Shown here: positions 8,853 to 18,292 of the stretch, one piece after another | Layout of the letters: every line of letters starts with the position of its first letter | Position numbering within the stretch: position 1 is the first letter of the stretch | Assembly: GCA_905182275.1 (NCBI GenBank) | Contig: CAJJAU010000076.1 | Coordinates: forward strand, 1 to 35,459 | Direction: 5' to 3' | Length of the DNA: 35,459 nt | DNA from: a gamma proteobacterium HTCC2207 | GTDB lineage: Bacteria > Pseudomonadota > Gammaproteobacteria > Pseudomonadales > Porticoccaceae | Made by a program: the position numbers and the translations under genes | Notes under the pieces: generated by a model | The model's input: only the letters and a program-made list of their open reading frames with translations | Told to the model about the DNA's origin: nothing | Database searches by the model: none

Positions 8853-9701
8853 ATTAGCAACGCCTTTATCAAACTATCATCGATCTTCCGTCGTCTGTTG
8901 ATTGTGGTAGCAATTTCATCTGGGCTGATGGCTGTGCATAGTTATACCACCTGGTTTAACCCTATTGAAAAATTCTTTGATAATGCTCTTCTTCCAGCGC
9001 ATTGGGTGGCTACCGTGCCTGCTCGCTTAAATGAGTGGGGCCAACTTATCCTCTCTGATCGTTCTGATTTAGAGGTAGAGAATACTCGACTCAAACAGGA
9101 GAGTTTGATCCACAGAGGGCAGATTCAACGAATGGCAGATCTGGCTGCTGAAAATTTACGCCTGCGCCTATTACTCAATGCAACAGAACTATTAATGGAT
9201 AGTGTCTTAGTGACTGAGGTGATTGGGGTTTCCCCCAGTCGTAACAGTCATACATTATTTATTAATCGAGGCGCTGATGACAATGTCTATGCCGGGCAGC
9301 CAATTCTTGATGCTGAGGGTTTGATGGGACAGGTGACTTCGGTGTTTGAGCACCACAGTGTGGCTTTATTGATTACCGATAGCACTCATGCGATTCCTGT
9401 GCAGATATTACGCAATGGTGTGCGGTCGATTGCTGAGGGTACCTCTAATTATGACCGTCTACGATTGCGGTTTGTGTCGCCTACTGCAGATATCAGAGAG
9501 GGCGATCAACTGGTGAGTTCTGGGTTGGGCGGGCGTTTTCCTGCGGGCTATCCTGTTGGCAGTGTTCTTAATATTGAGCATAAGGCCGGTGCTAGTTTTA
9601 TTGAGGTGGATGTTGCGCCAGCTGCGAAAATAGACAGAAGTAAGCATTTGTTACTTGTTTTTACATCTAAAGATGGCGGCGAAATTGGACCCTCGCAGTG
9701 A
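8853..9701 (+). CDS. mreC: Rod shape-determining protein MreC (proposed ATT start)
   Basis: MreC bridges cytoplasmic MreB/MreD and the periplasmic wall synthases. It has a single N-terminal membrane helix, a coiled coil (DLEVENTRLKQESL, AAENLRLRLLLN) and a periplasmic beta domain (VTEVIGVSPSRNSHTLFINRG…GLMGQVTSV). In this frame there is no ATG or GTG after the stop at 8832. The first conventional start is TTG at 8898, which would cut off the basic cytoplasmic tail and the first residues of the membrane helix. Starting at ATT 8853 gives SNAFIKLSSIFRR before LLIVVAISSGLMAVHSY, a normal MreC N-terminus, and places GGGAGC at good spacing. The protein would be 282 residues. A sequencing error altering an ATG is the alternative. 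The stop overlaps the mreD GTG. Confidence 0.88.
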   Translation: MSNAFIKLSSIFRRLLIVVAISSGLMAVHSYTTWFNPIEKFFDNALLPAHWVATVPARLNEWGQLILSDRSDLEVENTRLKQESLIHRGQIQRMADLAAENLRLRLLLNATELLMDSVLVTEVIGVSPSRNSHTLFINRGADDNVYAGQPILDAEGLMGQVTSVFEHHSVALLITDSTHAIPVQILRNGVRSIAEGTSNYDRLRLRFVSPTADIREGDQLVSSGLGGRFPAGYPVGSVLNIEHKAGASFIEVDVAPAAKIDRSKHLLLVFTSKDGGEIGPSQ

Positions 9702-10171
9702 AAGAGTCTGGTGTTGGACTTGCTTTTATAATTTCTATTTTGCTGGCAGCAGTACTTCAGCTAGTGCCAGTTTCAGGCTATCTGTTACTTTTAAAACCCA
9801 ATTTTTTACTGTTAATTGTTATTGGCTGGATAATTTTTAGACCTAGCCAATGGGGGATTGGATTCGCAGCTGCAACTGGGCTGTTGGCCGATTTGCTCTT
9901 TAGAGCTCCGATTGGGTTGCATGTGTTACTGTTTTCCACGGTCGGGGCTATCCCACTTTATTTAAGTGGGTGGTTAGTTTACTTCTCTCTGATACACCGA
10001 TGTCTTTTTGTGTTTATTTTGATTATTTTTGCAGAGCTTATGCGGAATCTGCTGCTTTTAATGTGGGCGATTCCCGCGGATTATAACTATATACTTATAA
10101 TTGCTCTGACGTCGGCGACAGTATGGCCTGCGATTGATCGATTACTGTTAAACATTAATCGAAAACGTTGA
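9698..10171 (+). CDS. mreD: Rod shape-determining membrane protein MreD
   Basis: 157 residues, strongly hydrophobic, with five or so membrane helices (for example GLAFIISILLAAVLQLV and NFLLLIVIGWIIF). The family motif FRPSQWGIGFAAATGLLADLL is followed by the APIGLHVLLF region. It starts with GTG at 9698, overlapping the mreC stop by four bases (GTGA), so translation is probably coupled. MreD is an inner-membrane partner of MreC in the elongasome. Assignment rests on position in mreBCD plus these motifs. Confidence 0.93.
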   Translation: MKESGVGLAFIISILLAAVLQLVPVSGYLLLLKPNFLLLIVIGWIIFRPSQWGIGFAAATGLLADLLFRAPIGLHVLLFSTVGAIPLYLSGWLVYFSLIHRCLFVFILIIFAELMRNLLLLMWAIPADYNYILIIALTSATVWPAIDRLLLNINRKR

Positions 10172-10230
10172 TAATAATCCGTCATAGAATTAACCGATGG
10201 ATTCATTAGAATAAACAAAAAGGCCAATAT

Positions 10231-10848
10231 ATGTCTTTCACTAAAATTGTGGCGAGCAGTTGTGACCTTGTGTTGGCCTCCGGATCTCCGAGGCGACATG
10301 ATATTTTAGATCAAATTGGTGTTCTCCATCGCGTTGTCATTCCATATATTGATGAGTCTCAAAGGACCGCTGAATCAGCTACTAGCTATGTTAGTCGGCT
10401 AGCATTGGAAAAGGCTAGCGCCGGTTGCCTAATGCATAATTTGAATGTTCCTGTACTTGGAGCAGATACTATCCTTGTTTCTGAAGGCCAGGTGTTTGGT
10501 AAGCCAATTGACTCTTCAGATTTTAAAGCTATGTTTGCCGCCTTATCGGGTAAAACGCACAGTGTATTATCAGCAGTCGCTGTCAATAATGGGACAGAAA
10601 GTTTGGTTTTATTGTCCGAAACATTGGTCACTTTTCGGGCCATCACCGCGCGAGAGATAATGATGTACTGGGACACCGGCGAGCCCAAAGACAAGGCCGG
10701 GGGTTACGCGATACAAGGATATGGTTCAATTTTTGTTGAGCATATTGAAGGTAGTTATAGCGGTGTGGTTGGACTACCTATTGCCGAAACATGTCGTTTA
10801 CTGACTGAATTTAATGTGCCTATATGGCAATCTCCCGTTGCGGAATAG
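10231..10848 (+). CDS. maf: Maf-type nucleoside triphosphate pyrophosphatase
   Basis: 205 residues. The substrate-loop motif SGSPRR is at 17-22. The catalytic Asp is D79 in GADTIL. Other signatures are GKPIDSSDFKAMFAALSGKTHSV and GEPKDKAGGYAIQGYG. The family hydrolyses non-canonical or excess nucleotides (dTTP/UTP and modified pyrimidines for the YhdE type) and is linked to septum control when overexpressed. YhdE type is suggested by its place between mreD and rng. There is a 59-base gap after mreD and only seven bases before rng. Confidence 0.95.
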   Translation: MSFTKIVASSCDLVLASGSPRRHDILDQIGVLHRVVIPYIDESQRTAESATSYVSRLALEKASAGCLMHNLNVPVLGADTILVSEGQVFGKPIDSSDFKAMFAALSGKTHSVLSAVAVNNGTESLVLLSETLVTFRAITAREIMMYWDTGEPKDKAGGYAIQGYGSIFVEHIEGSYSGVVGLPIAETCRLLTEFNVPIWQSPVAE

Positions 10849-10855
10849 AGTTTAA

Positions 10856-12364
10856 ATGAGCAAGCATAGTCGCAGTCAAATACTTATTAATAGTCAATCA
10901 GGTGAGGTGCGTGTCGCTTTATTGGAAGATGAGGTGGTTCAAGAAATTCACATTGAGCGAACCAATGATTTGAGTATCGTCGGGAATATCTATCGAGCTG
11001 TCGTGACAAGAGTAATGCCCGGTTTACAGGCGGCATTTGTTGATTTTGGCAGTGAGCGCAATGGGTTTTTACATATTGATGATGTGTTTGCCAATGCAAT
11101 TGCTCAACCTAATCAACAAACGAACGCTTCAAATAACATTAAAGATATCCGTTATTTACTACGAGAGGGGCAGCAAATCAGTGTTCAAGTGCTCAAGGAG
11201 CCAGTAGCTGAAAAGGGCGCTAGGTTATCAACTAAGCTTGCTCTGGCATCAACCTATGCGGTCTATAAACCCAATGGATCAGGCCATAAGATATCTCATC
11301 GTATTAACGCTAAAGATGAGAGGACCAGACTTGAAAACGGATTGGCGGAAATTTTAGATACTAGCCCGATGAGGCAAAAGAATTGCGCTGGAAGCTATAT
11401 TTTACGTTCTGCTGCAAACAATATCGATTTATCTCTATTAGCAGCGGATGTACATTTTCTACAGCGTTTGTGGTTAGGTGTGGAGGCCAAAAGAGCTATC
11501 GGTAACAGACCTAGTTGCCTACATCAAGAGCTACCTGTCGAGCAGCGACTGATAAGGGATTTACCTGTAGGTGAGCTGACGCAAATTATTGCGGATGACA
11601 AACGTGTTTTAGACAAGTTAAAGAAATTTTGCGATGACATTAAGATTGATATTCCAAATGGTCTTAATTATTACTCCGAAAGTCAGCCACTGTTTGGTAA
11701 ATATGGAATTGATCTTGAAGTCGAGAAGGCGTTGCAGGGCAGGATAGAGCTCGATAATGGTGGGTATTTAATAATCGACCAAACCGAAGCCATGGCAACG
11801 GTTGATGTTAATACCGGATCGAATGTAGGTCGTCACGACCCTGAAAAAACGGTCTATCAAACTAATCTTTGCTCAGTGACTGAGATCGCTCATCAGATAA
11901 GGTTACGTAATTTATCCGGTATTATTGTTATTGATTTTATCGATATGCAAAATACACATCATCGTGAACACGTTTTGGACAGTTTAAAAAGTGCTATGAA
12001 AGGAGATAGAACAGACGTTTTTATATCTAAGTTTACTGAGTTGGGCCTTGTACAAATTAGGCGTAAGCGCACCTACCAAAGTCTACGACAACTGTTACAT
12101 GCCGATTGTTCTAATTGTCATGGTTATGGGTCCGTAAAGTCGGTAGATACAGTGGTTTTTGAGATTTGGAGGGAATTGAAACGCGTTGTGGACATGTATA
12201 ATTGCACTACCCTTAGTGTTCGTGCATCCTCAGAGGTTATTGAGGGCATCTTGGCTTCAAAAGACACCTTCATGAAGACATTTAATGAGATCTTCAAATG
12301 TAAAGTTGTGATCACAGATGAACCATTATTTACCCGAGAACAGTTTGATGTTACTCCAGGTTGA
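10856..12364 (+). CDS. rng: Ribonuclease G
   Basis: 502 residues, close to E. coli RNase G (489). It begins with an S1 RNA-binding domain (IVGNIYRAVVTRVMPGLQAAFVDFG). The DNase I-like catalytic core carries the metal-binding aspartates in ATVDVNTG and IIVIDFIDM. The CxxC zinc link (ADCSNCHGYG) joins subunits, and the C-terminal EQFDV motif is present. RNase G is a 5'-end-dependent endonuclease that matures the 5' end of 16S rRNA and degrades some mRNAs. It lacks the long scaffold tail of RNase E. Position after maf is conserved. Confidence 0.95.
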   Translation: MSKHSRSQILINSQSGEVRVALLEDEVVQEIHIERTNDLSIVGNIYRAVVTRVMPGLQAAFVDFGSERNGFLHIDDVFANAIAQPNQQTNASNNIKDIRYLLREGQQISVQVLKEPVAEKGARLSTKLALASTYAVYKPNGSGHKISHRINAKDERTRLENGLAEILDTSPMRQKNCAGSYILRSAANNIDLSLLAADVHFLQRLWLGVEAKRAIGNRPSCLHQELPVEQRLIRDLPVGELTQIIADDKRVLDKLKKFCDDIKIDIPNGLNYYSESQPLFGKYGIDLEVEKALQGRIELDNGGYLIIDQTEAMATVDVNTGSNVGRHDPEKTVYQTNLCSVTEIAHQIRLRNLSGIIVIDFIDMQNTHHREHVLDSLKSAMKGDRTDVFISKFTELGLVQIRRKRTYQSLRQLLHADCSNCHGYGSVKSVDTVVFEIWRELKRVVDMYNCTTLSVRASSEVIEGILASKDTFMKTFNEIFKCKVVITDEPLFTREQFDVTPG

Positions 12365-12373
12365 GATTAAAAA

Positions 12374-15300
12374 ATGACTGCTAGATTACTGACAATCATA
12401 GCGATGACCGGCCGCATTTTTCTTGTTGGTACAGTGTCGTTAGTGATTGGAACAATTATTCTTGTTCTGATTGGCAGACAAACTGTAGCGCATGTGGATG
12501 ATCTTCGTGAAAATATCGAAAATTTCTTAGTCGACAATATAGGCTTGCAGGTAGAACTAGGACAGCTAGCTGGGGAATGGCCGCGATTAGTGCCGATTAT
12601 CGATGTTACGACTTTAATGCTTAAAGACGATGCGCAGCAGCCATCGATTGTATTGACTGAGGTTCGTGCTGAACTAGATTTTTTTCGAACTCTCCGCCAT
12701 TTAAACATCATATGGCGCGAACTCACTATTGCTGAGCTTTCCTTAGTGTTGGTAGAGGACCGAAATGGTGTTTGGAATTTGAGAGGTTTCGAGGGGGACT
12801 CAGACACTGACTTGGAGGCACTGTTAGCGCCCTTTATCCATAGTCGATTGATTAATTTAGAGCAAATACAGATAGAACTTCAAGCTTTCTCTGGCCAGAT
12901 CACGCAGTTAACAGGAGTATCTGTAAAGGTCGAAAACGACGACAGCTTTCATCGTAGTGAGATGTCTTTATTTTTTGCAAAGCAAGTTGCGCCCGTCTAT
13001 TTTGTTCTCGAAGGCTATGGCAACCCGTTGGATCGAGAGTTCTTCAGCGCTCAGGCATATATAAAGGTACGAGATTTTGATATTTCCAAGTCATTAGTTG
13101 CTTTTGGGAAATCTCTTGCTCCAGAGGTTTTTAAAGATCTAAATCACTTTAGTGCAGGATTAAATAGTGAGGTATGGTTTGATATGCAGCCGGGCGGCAG
13201 TTTAGATTTTGAAGGCTCGATGTCGATGACTGAGCTACCGCTTGACTGGTTTGCCAATGCTCCACCAATCAAAGACATTAGTGCCGATATCACTGGATGG
13301 TATATGCCTGATCAAGACTGGGGTTTTCGGCTTCAAGGCCTTGATTTAGATTGGTCGGCCAGCGAGATAAGGCCTTTAGATGTTTTGTTTAGTCAACGAC
13401 TACAATATCAATGGTTTGATTTTGATGTATCGATGAATCACCTTAATCTGAGTCTTCTATCCGATCTTATTGAGCAAACAAATGTCATTAATGAAGGCGT
13501 TTTAAAAACCCTAGATCAGCTGCGACCTCGGGGAGATTTAAGTGTACTGACTTTTGGCCACAATCAATCAGGCTACTTCGCATCTGCTAATTTAACGGAC
13601 ATTGATATAGAGCCTTTCAAAGGTATACCGGGTGTTAGGGGCGTTAATGGCTATGTTGAAATTGAAGGCAATAAGGGTCTTTTTCATATCGATGATAAAG
13701 ACGGTTTCAGCCTACTCTTTCCTGCCGTATACAGAGACTACTTGCGGCTAGAGCAAGCATTGGGCACTGTTTATATCCAAGCTAACGCCAAAGAAAAAAC
13801 TACTATAGTTAGAAGTTCGGTAATAGATGCGAAAACGGAAGCAGGAGCCGCCAGCTTTTTGTTTTCGGTGAAGCAAGATAATTCCGAACAGAAAAGTCGG
13901 CCCACGGTAACTCTTATAGTGGGTGCTAACAATATTGATGCTGCTTACACGGATCAATATCTTCCTTACAAACTCTCACCTCCATTACTACAGTGGCTCC
14001 AGGGAGCAAATTTAAGCGGTAACGTGAAACAGTTTGGGCTACTGCAAAGATCTGGTCCTGGCGTAGGTCAAGAGCAAGTGCGTACCACACAGTTACTATT
14101 GGATGCCGAAGGAGCTAATTTAGATTACCATCCTAAATGGTTGGGATTGCGTGACTTTGATGCAACTATTCTGGTAGACGACGCTTTCACTTCAGGGCAA
14201 GTCTCACGCGGTACATTGGGTGGTGCAAATATTATTAATGCGGGTGTCCAATTAGGTAATTCAGAGGTGGGACAATTAAAATCTAGTCTTTTGCGGATTA
14301 ATGCTAGTGTCGAATCAAGTGTTTCGCAGACGGTTAATATTTTGGCTAACTCAACCTTGGCATCTAATATCGGTGCTTTAGCGAATTGGGGTTACGGGGG
14401 GCAACTACAAGCTGAGATTGCCCTGCAGATACCGTTGAAAAAACAAGACGGAACATATGATAAAGGCGACTACCAGGTTCTCGGTACCTTGATAGACGCC
14501 CAGATATCGATCCCTAATAGTCCTGTAGCAGTGACAGATCTTAATGGAGCCATCAATTTCTCGGTTGCTAAGGGTTTGTACTCGGAGGCCATTACTGGTC
14601 AGTTTTGGGGGCAACCTATAGACGCCCATTTGTTCTCAGAAAATGATGGCCAAAAGATGCTGTTCAGCACCTCGGTTGAACCGGTTAACCTGAGCAAGTT
14701 AGTGGATTTCCCTTGGTCCAAAACGATTACAGGAATAATCCCTCTGGAAGGCCTGTTAAACATTAGTTCACTCCCGATATTGGTTACCGATGCCAACCAA
14801 GAAAATGGTGATTTAGAAGACATCAGTCCGGTGACATTAACTATAAAAAGTCAGTTAGCATCAAATGAGATAATACTTCCAGAGCCTTTGGCAAAGGACG
14901 CAGGTGAGATAAAAGAGTTTGCGCTAAAATTACATTTTGACTCTGGATTGTCACGTCTTGAGGGAATCCTCGGTAACCGTCTAGTGAGTGATTTACGTTT
15001 TACTGATGGGGGTCTAAACCGGGGGGTGATCAATTTTGATCGCGCGCTAAGTCTGCCAGCCGAGAATACTATTTTGGTAGGAACTTATTTGCCCACCACT
15101 GATATTGATTCATGGCGCCCAGTAATCGACCTTTTTACTGACGTTTCGGATAGCACTGAGAAAACCTGGCAACCAGTGTTTGATCTTAAGTTTGACTTTT
15201 TAGAGCTGGCAGGGATTAAAGTTAAAGATATACGTTCTCAGGCCAGAATTCTGGCAGATGGTGTAGAGTTTGATTTTCTCAGTGAGTTAGCTGATGGGCG

Positions 15301-16312
15301 TCTAGCGTTTGATATTAATAACGAACAAATACCCTTATTACATTTAACGCGCTTAAGTATCTCGAGAAGTTTGTTACAAGAAAAAATTGAAACTGTGGCC
15401 TTTGATCCTAGGACGCTTTCTGCACTCGACTTTTCGGTTGATAGGCTATTTTTCGATGAAACACTATGGGGTGATCTTGCCTTTGAACTGCGGCCACAGG
15501 ATTCTGGCGCCAAATTTAGTAACATTAACGGTGACATATTTGGATTACAATTAGATGGCTCTCCTGAGCGTGACGGCGCAAATTTTTACTGGGGATTTGA
15601 TGGTGAAAAATATCATAGCCGGCTAAAGGGTTCTGTCACCACTAAAAATATTGGTGACTTGTTTAGCGGCTTTGGCTTGGCACCGCCAGTTGACAGCGAG
15701 TCCGGAGAAGTTGTTTTTAACCTTCAGTGGCCTGACAACCCATGGCGTTTTTCTAAACAAAATCTTGCGGGCAATTTTGAAATTGAGCTTAGTAAAGGTA
15801 GTTTTTACAATTCATCTGTAGGCACTAATCCAGCACTTAAACTTATTAGCCTGTTTAATTTTGCTAATTGGTTACGCAGGTTACAGCTAGACTTTTCGGA
15901 TGTTGTCGGCGAGAATTTTGCTTATAACCAGCTCCAAGGGTCGGTACATTTTGATCAGGGGAATGCTCGTTTGTTAAATCCACTAACAGTAAAAATGCCC
16001 TCCGGAAGAATGAGCTTGGCGGGAGACTTTAATTTACTAGCTGAAACTGCGGACGCTAAACTGGTGGCAACCTTACCCGTAGCAACTAATTTGCCCTGGG
16101 TGGTTGCTCTTCTCGGAGGTATTCCCGCAGCTGCAGGAGTCTTTATTACCAGTAAACTGGTTAGTAAGCAGGTAGACCGACTATCCAGTATTAGCTATAC
16201 GGTGAATGGGCCATGGGACGAGCTAGAGGTGTCAGTGGATAAGATATTTGCTGCACAGTTAAAAAGTAGCCCAAGTATAGGCTCAACGGTAAACTCGGCA
16301 GTCGAAGAGTAA
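12374..16312 (+). CDS. yhdP: YhdP family AsmA-like envelope lipid-transport protein
   Basis: 1312 residues, similar to E. coli YhdP (about 1266). One N-terminal membrane helix (TMGRIFLVG-like segment through IGTIILVLIG, about residues 12-35) is followed by a long periplasmic region rich in beta strands and a C-terminal AsmA-like segment (NLAGNFEIELSKGSFYN, LLNPLTVKMPSGRMSLAGDFNL). The family (DUF3971/AsmA-like) is thought to form a hydrophobic groove moving phospholipids to the outer membrane, with TamB and YdbH. It begins 9 bases after rng. In Pseudomonas the next genes would be a nitrilase and tldD; here the next gene is darP on the opposite strand. Confidence 0.93.
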   Translation: MTARLLTIIAMTGRIFLVGTVSLVIGTIILVLIGRQTVAHVDDLRENIENFLVDNIGLQVELGQLAGEWPRLVPIIDVTTLMLKDDAQQPSIVLTEVRAELDFFRTLRHLNIIWRELTIAELSLVLVEDRNGVWNLRGFEGDSDTDLEALLAPFIHSRLINLEQIQIELQAFSGQITQLTGVSVKVENDDSFHRSEMSLFFAKQVAPVYFVLEGYGNPLDREFFSAQAYIKVRDFDISKSLVAFGKSLAPEVFKDLNHFSAGLNSEVWFDMQPGGSLDFEGSMSMTELPLDWFANAPPIKDISADITGWYMPDQDWGFRLQGLDLDWSASEIRPLDVLFSQRLQYQWFDFDVSMNHLNLSLLSDLIEQTNVINEGVLKTLDQLRPRGDLSVLTFGHNQSGYFASANLTDIDIEPFKGIPGVRGVNGYVEIEGNKGLFHIDDKDGFSLLFPAVYRDYLRLEQALGTVYIQANAKEKTTIVRSSVIDAKTEAGAASFLFSVKQDNSEQKSRPTVTLIVGANNIDAAYTDQYLPYKLSPPLLQWLQGANLSGNVKQFGLLQRSGPGVGQEQVRTTQLLLDAEGANLDYHPKWLGLRDFDATILVDDAFTSGQVSRGTLGGANIINAGVQLGNSEVGQLKSSLLRINASVESSVSQTVNILANSTLASNIGALANWGYGGQLQAEIALQIPLKKQDGTYDKGDYQVLGTLIDAQISIPNSPVAVTDLNGAINFSVAKGLYSEAITGQFWGQPIDAHLFSENDGQKMLFSTSVEPVNLSKLVDFPWSKTITGIIPLEGLLNISSLPILVTDANQENGDLEDISPVTLTIKSQLASNEIILPEPLAKDAGEIKEFALKLHFDSGLSRLEGILGNRLVSDLRFTDGGLNRGVINFDRALSLPAENTILVGTYLPTTDIDSWRPVIDLFTDVSDSTEKTWQPVFDLKFDFLELAGIKVKDIRSQARILADGVEFDFLSELADGRLAFDINNEQIPLLHLTRLSISRSLLQEKIETVAFDPRTLSALDFSVDRLFFDETLWGDLAFELRPQDSGAKFSNINGDIFGLQLDGSPERDGANFYWGFDGEKYHSRLKGSVTTKNIGDLFSGFGLAPPVDSESGEVVFNLQWPDNPWRFSKQNLAGNFEIELSKGSFYNSSVGTNPALKLISLFNFANWLRRLQLDFSDVVGENFAYNQLQGSVHFDQGNARLLNPLTVKMPSGRMSLAGDFNLLAETADAKLVATLPVATNLPWVVALLGGIPAAAGVFITSKLVSKQVDRLSSISYTVNGPWDELEVSVDKIFAAQLKSSPSIGSTVNSAVEE

Positions 16313-16375
16313 TGTAACTAATTCTATTACTGATAGGCGGTGCAGTAACATCTTGATGTAAATTAAAGTGAATAT

Positions 16376-16879
16376 TTATTCTGAGACTGATCGAATATAT
16401 TCAAAAATTTTACGACTCGCTACGGGTGGTTTTTTAAGTTCTATTTCACGATTGGCCTGACGCTGTAAGTTACGCAACTGCTGCCGCTCTGCGCGTGGGT
16501 AATCTTTTAAAAAAGACTCTATTCCCTTGTTTCCTTGAGTGATAATCCGTTCACGCCAGACTTCCAGTTGTTTAAAGTGTTGGCGATAAGTTAAGGACTG
16601 ATGATCCATCTTATCCAGTGTGATTTGAATTTCATCGATGTCTGATATACGCATCAGTTTGCCGATATATTGCAAATGACGACGTTTGGCTTCGCGGTTT
16701 TTTAGCTTGCGTGCTTCATAAATAGCCTCTTTCAGAGCGTCGGGTAAGTTAAATTTTTGTAACTTTCCCTCGGGCATTTCGACTAATTCTTTGCCCATAG
16801 CTTGAAGCGCGTGACTGTCTCTTTTGAGCTGGGACTTACTGGGTCCGTCGAACTCCATTGGCGGTTTAGAATCATCCAT
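16376..16879 (-). CDS. darP: Ribosome-associated protein DarP (YjgA, DUF615)
   Basis: 167 residues, highly charged and helical, with the DUF615 pattern GPSKSQLKRDSHALQAMGKEL at the N-terminus, EARKLKNREAKRRHLQYIGKLM in the middle and RLRNLQRQANRE-like residues near the end (QQLRNLQRQANREIE). In E. coli it binds late 50S assembly intermediates. Its ATG overlaps the mgtE stop by one base (TAATG). It converges with yhdP across 63 bases that contain only a weak 6-bp hairpin. Its customary neighbour pmbA/tldE is not here. Confidence 0.93.
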   Translation of the reverse strand: MDDSKPPMEFDGPSKSQLKRDSHALQAMGKELVEMPEGKLQKFNLPDALKEAIYEARKLKNREAKRRHLQYIGKLMRISDIDEIQITLDKMDHQSLTYRQHFKQLEVWRERIITQGNKGIESFLKDYPRAERQQLRNLQRQANREIELKKPPVASRKIFEYIRSVSE

Positions 16880-18243
16880 TAGACAAGAAATACTGCGGCT
16901 AGTCCCAGAAAGGAAACAAAGCCGACAATGTCAGTAATCGTGGTAAGAATAACCGAACCCGCAAGAGCGGGGTCGATCTTTAGAGATCTTAATATCACCG
17001 GTAAAATAGTCCCTGTAAGAGCAGCAGCCATTAAGTTTATAGCCATCGCAAGTCCAATTATGACTGCCATTCTGAAATCTTGAAACCATACAGAAACGAT
17101 ACCGCCGACTACAACGGCATACAACAACCCATTTAAAACGCCGACCGCAAATTCCTTACTCAACAGCCAGCTTATATTGCCTCTCTCAACCTGCCCCAAA
17201 GCCATGCCTCGAATTACCACAGTGAGTGTTTGACTTCCGGCTACACCACCCATACTTGCGACAATGGGCATTAGGATGGCAAGTACAACGACTTTGTCCA
17301 GTGTAGCTTCAAATAGACTAATTGCTGATGAGGCCAAGATGGCGGTCAGTAAATTGACCCCTAGCCAGACTGCGCGACGGGGAGCTGTGCGACCAATGGA
17401 CGAAAAGGTGTCTTCAGTATCGCTGAGTCCAGCCATAGCTAGTAAAGAATGATCAGCATCCTCGACGATAACATCGACTACATCATCAATTGTGATTCTT
17501 CCTAGCAACCGACGACTCTCATCGATAACTGGTGCAGAGACAAGGTCATAGCGCTGAAATAGAATGGCGACATCTGAATCCACTAGATTAACGTCAATGG
17601 CTTTGAATTCTGTATTCATCACCTCGCGAACGGTGGTTGTCGGAGAAGAGGTGAGTAACTTACCTATCGATAAATTACCCAAAAAAGTATCGTCGCGACT
17701 AACCACGAAAAGATTGTCCGTGGTCTCTGGAAGTTCTTCAAAGCGCCTTAGGTACCTGAGAACAACATCGACTGAAATATCCGGCCTTACAGTGATAATC
17801 TCAGTGTCCATGAGGCCGCCGGCGGTATCCTCCTTATAGGTCAATGCTGTTTCAACACGCTGGCGATCTTGCAGTGACATGGCCTTTAGTACTTCAGGTA
17901 CCACTCGGTCTGGTAACTGTTGCAGAATATCAACGATATCATCTACATCTAGTCCTTCAGTCAAGAGGGCAACTTCGGCACCGTCCATCTTATTAAGGAA
18001 TTCTAGTTGTATGTCATCGGATAAGTCTTGAAGTACTTCACCAGAAACCTGCGATTCGACCAGTTCCCAGAGAATATGGCGATATTTTGGAGGGGCAATT
18101 TCAAGTTGATGCGCAATGTCCGGAGGTGCGAGATTATTAAGGGTATGCCTAACCTGATTCAGTGTGACTGAATCAATCGAGTTGTCGAGTTTGGCAAGTA
18201 ATTTATCACTGACAATCATAGGTTGTAATCCCGGTCGATCCAC
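16879..18243 (-). CDS. mgtE: Magnesium transporter MgtE
   Basis: 454 residues. The N-terminal superhelical domain (about 1-135) carries LPDRVVPEVLKAMSLQDR. Two CBS domains (about 138-260) include TAGGLMDTEIITVRPD and LLGRITIDDVVDVIVEDAD. The rest is five membrane helices with PIVASMGGVAGSQTLTVVIRG and a closing PALAGSVILTTITDIVGF, which forms the ion pore. MgtE is a Mg2+-gated channel in the inner membrane. Annotated from the GTG at 18243; the ATG at 18219 (MIVSDKLLAKLD) is an equally plausible start. It lies 109 bases after ptsO, with an inverted repeat in its leader, and is coupled to darP. Confidence 0.94.
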   Translation of the reverse strand: MDRPGLQPMIVSDKLLAKLDNSIDSVTLNQVRHTLNNLAPPDIAHQLEIAPPKYRHILWELVESQVSGEVLQDLSDDIQLEFLNKMDGAEVALLTEGLDVDDIVDILQQLPDRVVPEVLKAMSLQDRQRVETALTYKEDTAGGLMDTEIITVRPDISVDVVLRYLRRFEELPETTDNLFVVSRDDTFLGNLSIGKLLTSSPTTTVREVMNTEFKAIDVNLVDSDVAILFQRYDLVSAPVIDESRRLLGRITIDDVVDVIVEDADHSLLAMAGLSDTEDTFSSIGRTAPRRAVWLGVNLLTAILASSAISLFEATLDKVVVLAILMPIVASMGGVAGSQTLTVVIRGMALGQVERGNISWLLSKEFAVGVLNGLLYAVVVGGIVSVWFQDFRMAVIIGLAMAINLMAAALTGTILPVILRSLKIDPALAGSVILTTITDIVGFVSFLGLAAVFLV

Positions 18244-18260
18244 TTGGGCTGGACGAAGCT

Positions 18261-18292
18261 CTATTCTAACTTTGTATGCCTAAATAGAATAG
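18261..18292. repeat. 8-bp inverted repeat in the mgtE leader
   Basis: CTATTCTA (18261-18268) and TAGAATAG (18285-18292) are perfect inverse copies separated by 16 bases. The element lies 18-49 bases upstream of the mgtE GTG. No T-run follows on the mgtE-coding strand, so it does not look like a terminator. It could be an operator or a leader stem. Chance occurrence cannot be excluded because the arms are AT-rich. Confidence 0.45.

Noticed and set aside
12367-12807. 146-codon open frame antisense to the start of yhdP
   Set aside because: Low-complexity Ser/Thr/Arg-rich translation typical of an antisense shadow; yhdP has clear family features on the other strand.
16327-16348. TTACTG/CAGTAA hairpin between yhdP and darP
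   Set aside because: Six weak base pairs, a 10-base loop and no T-run; it sits where a shared terminator would be expected but is too weak to claim.
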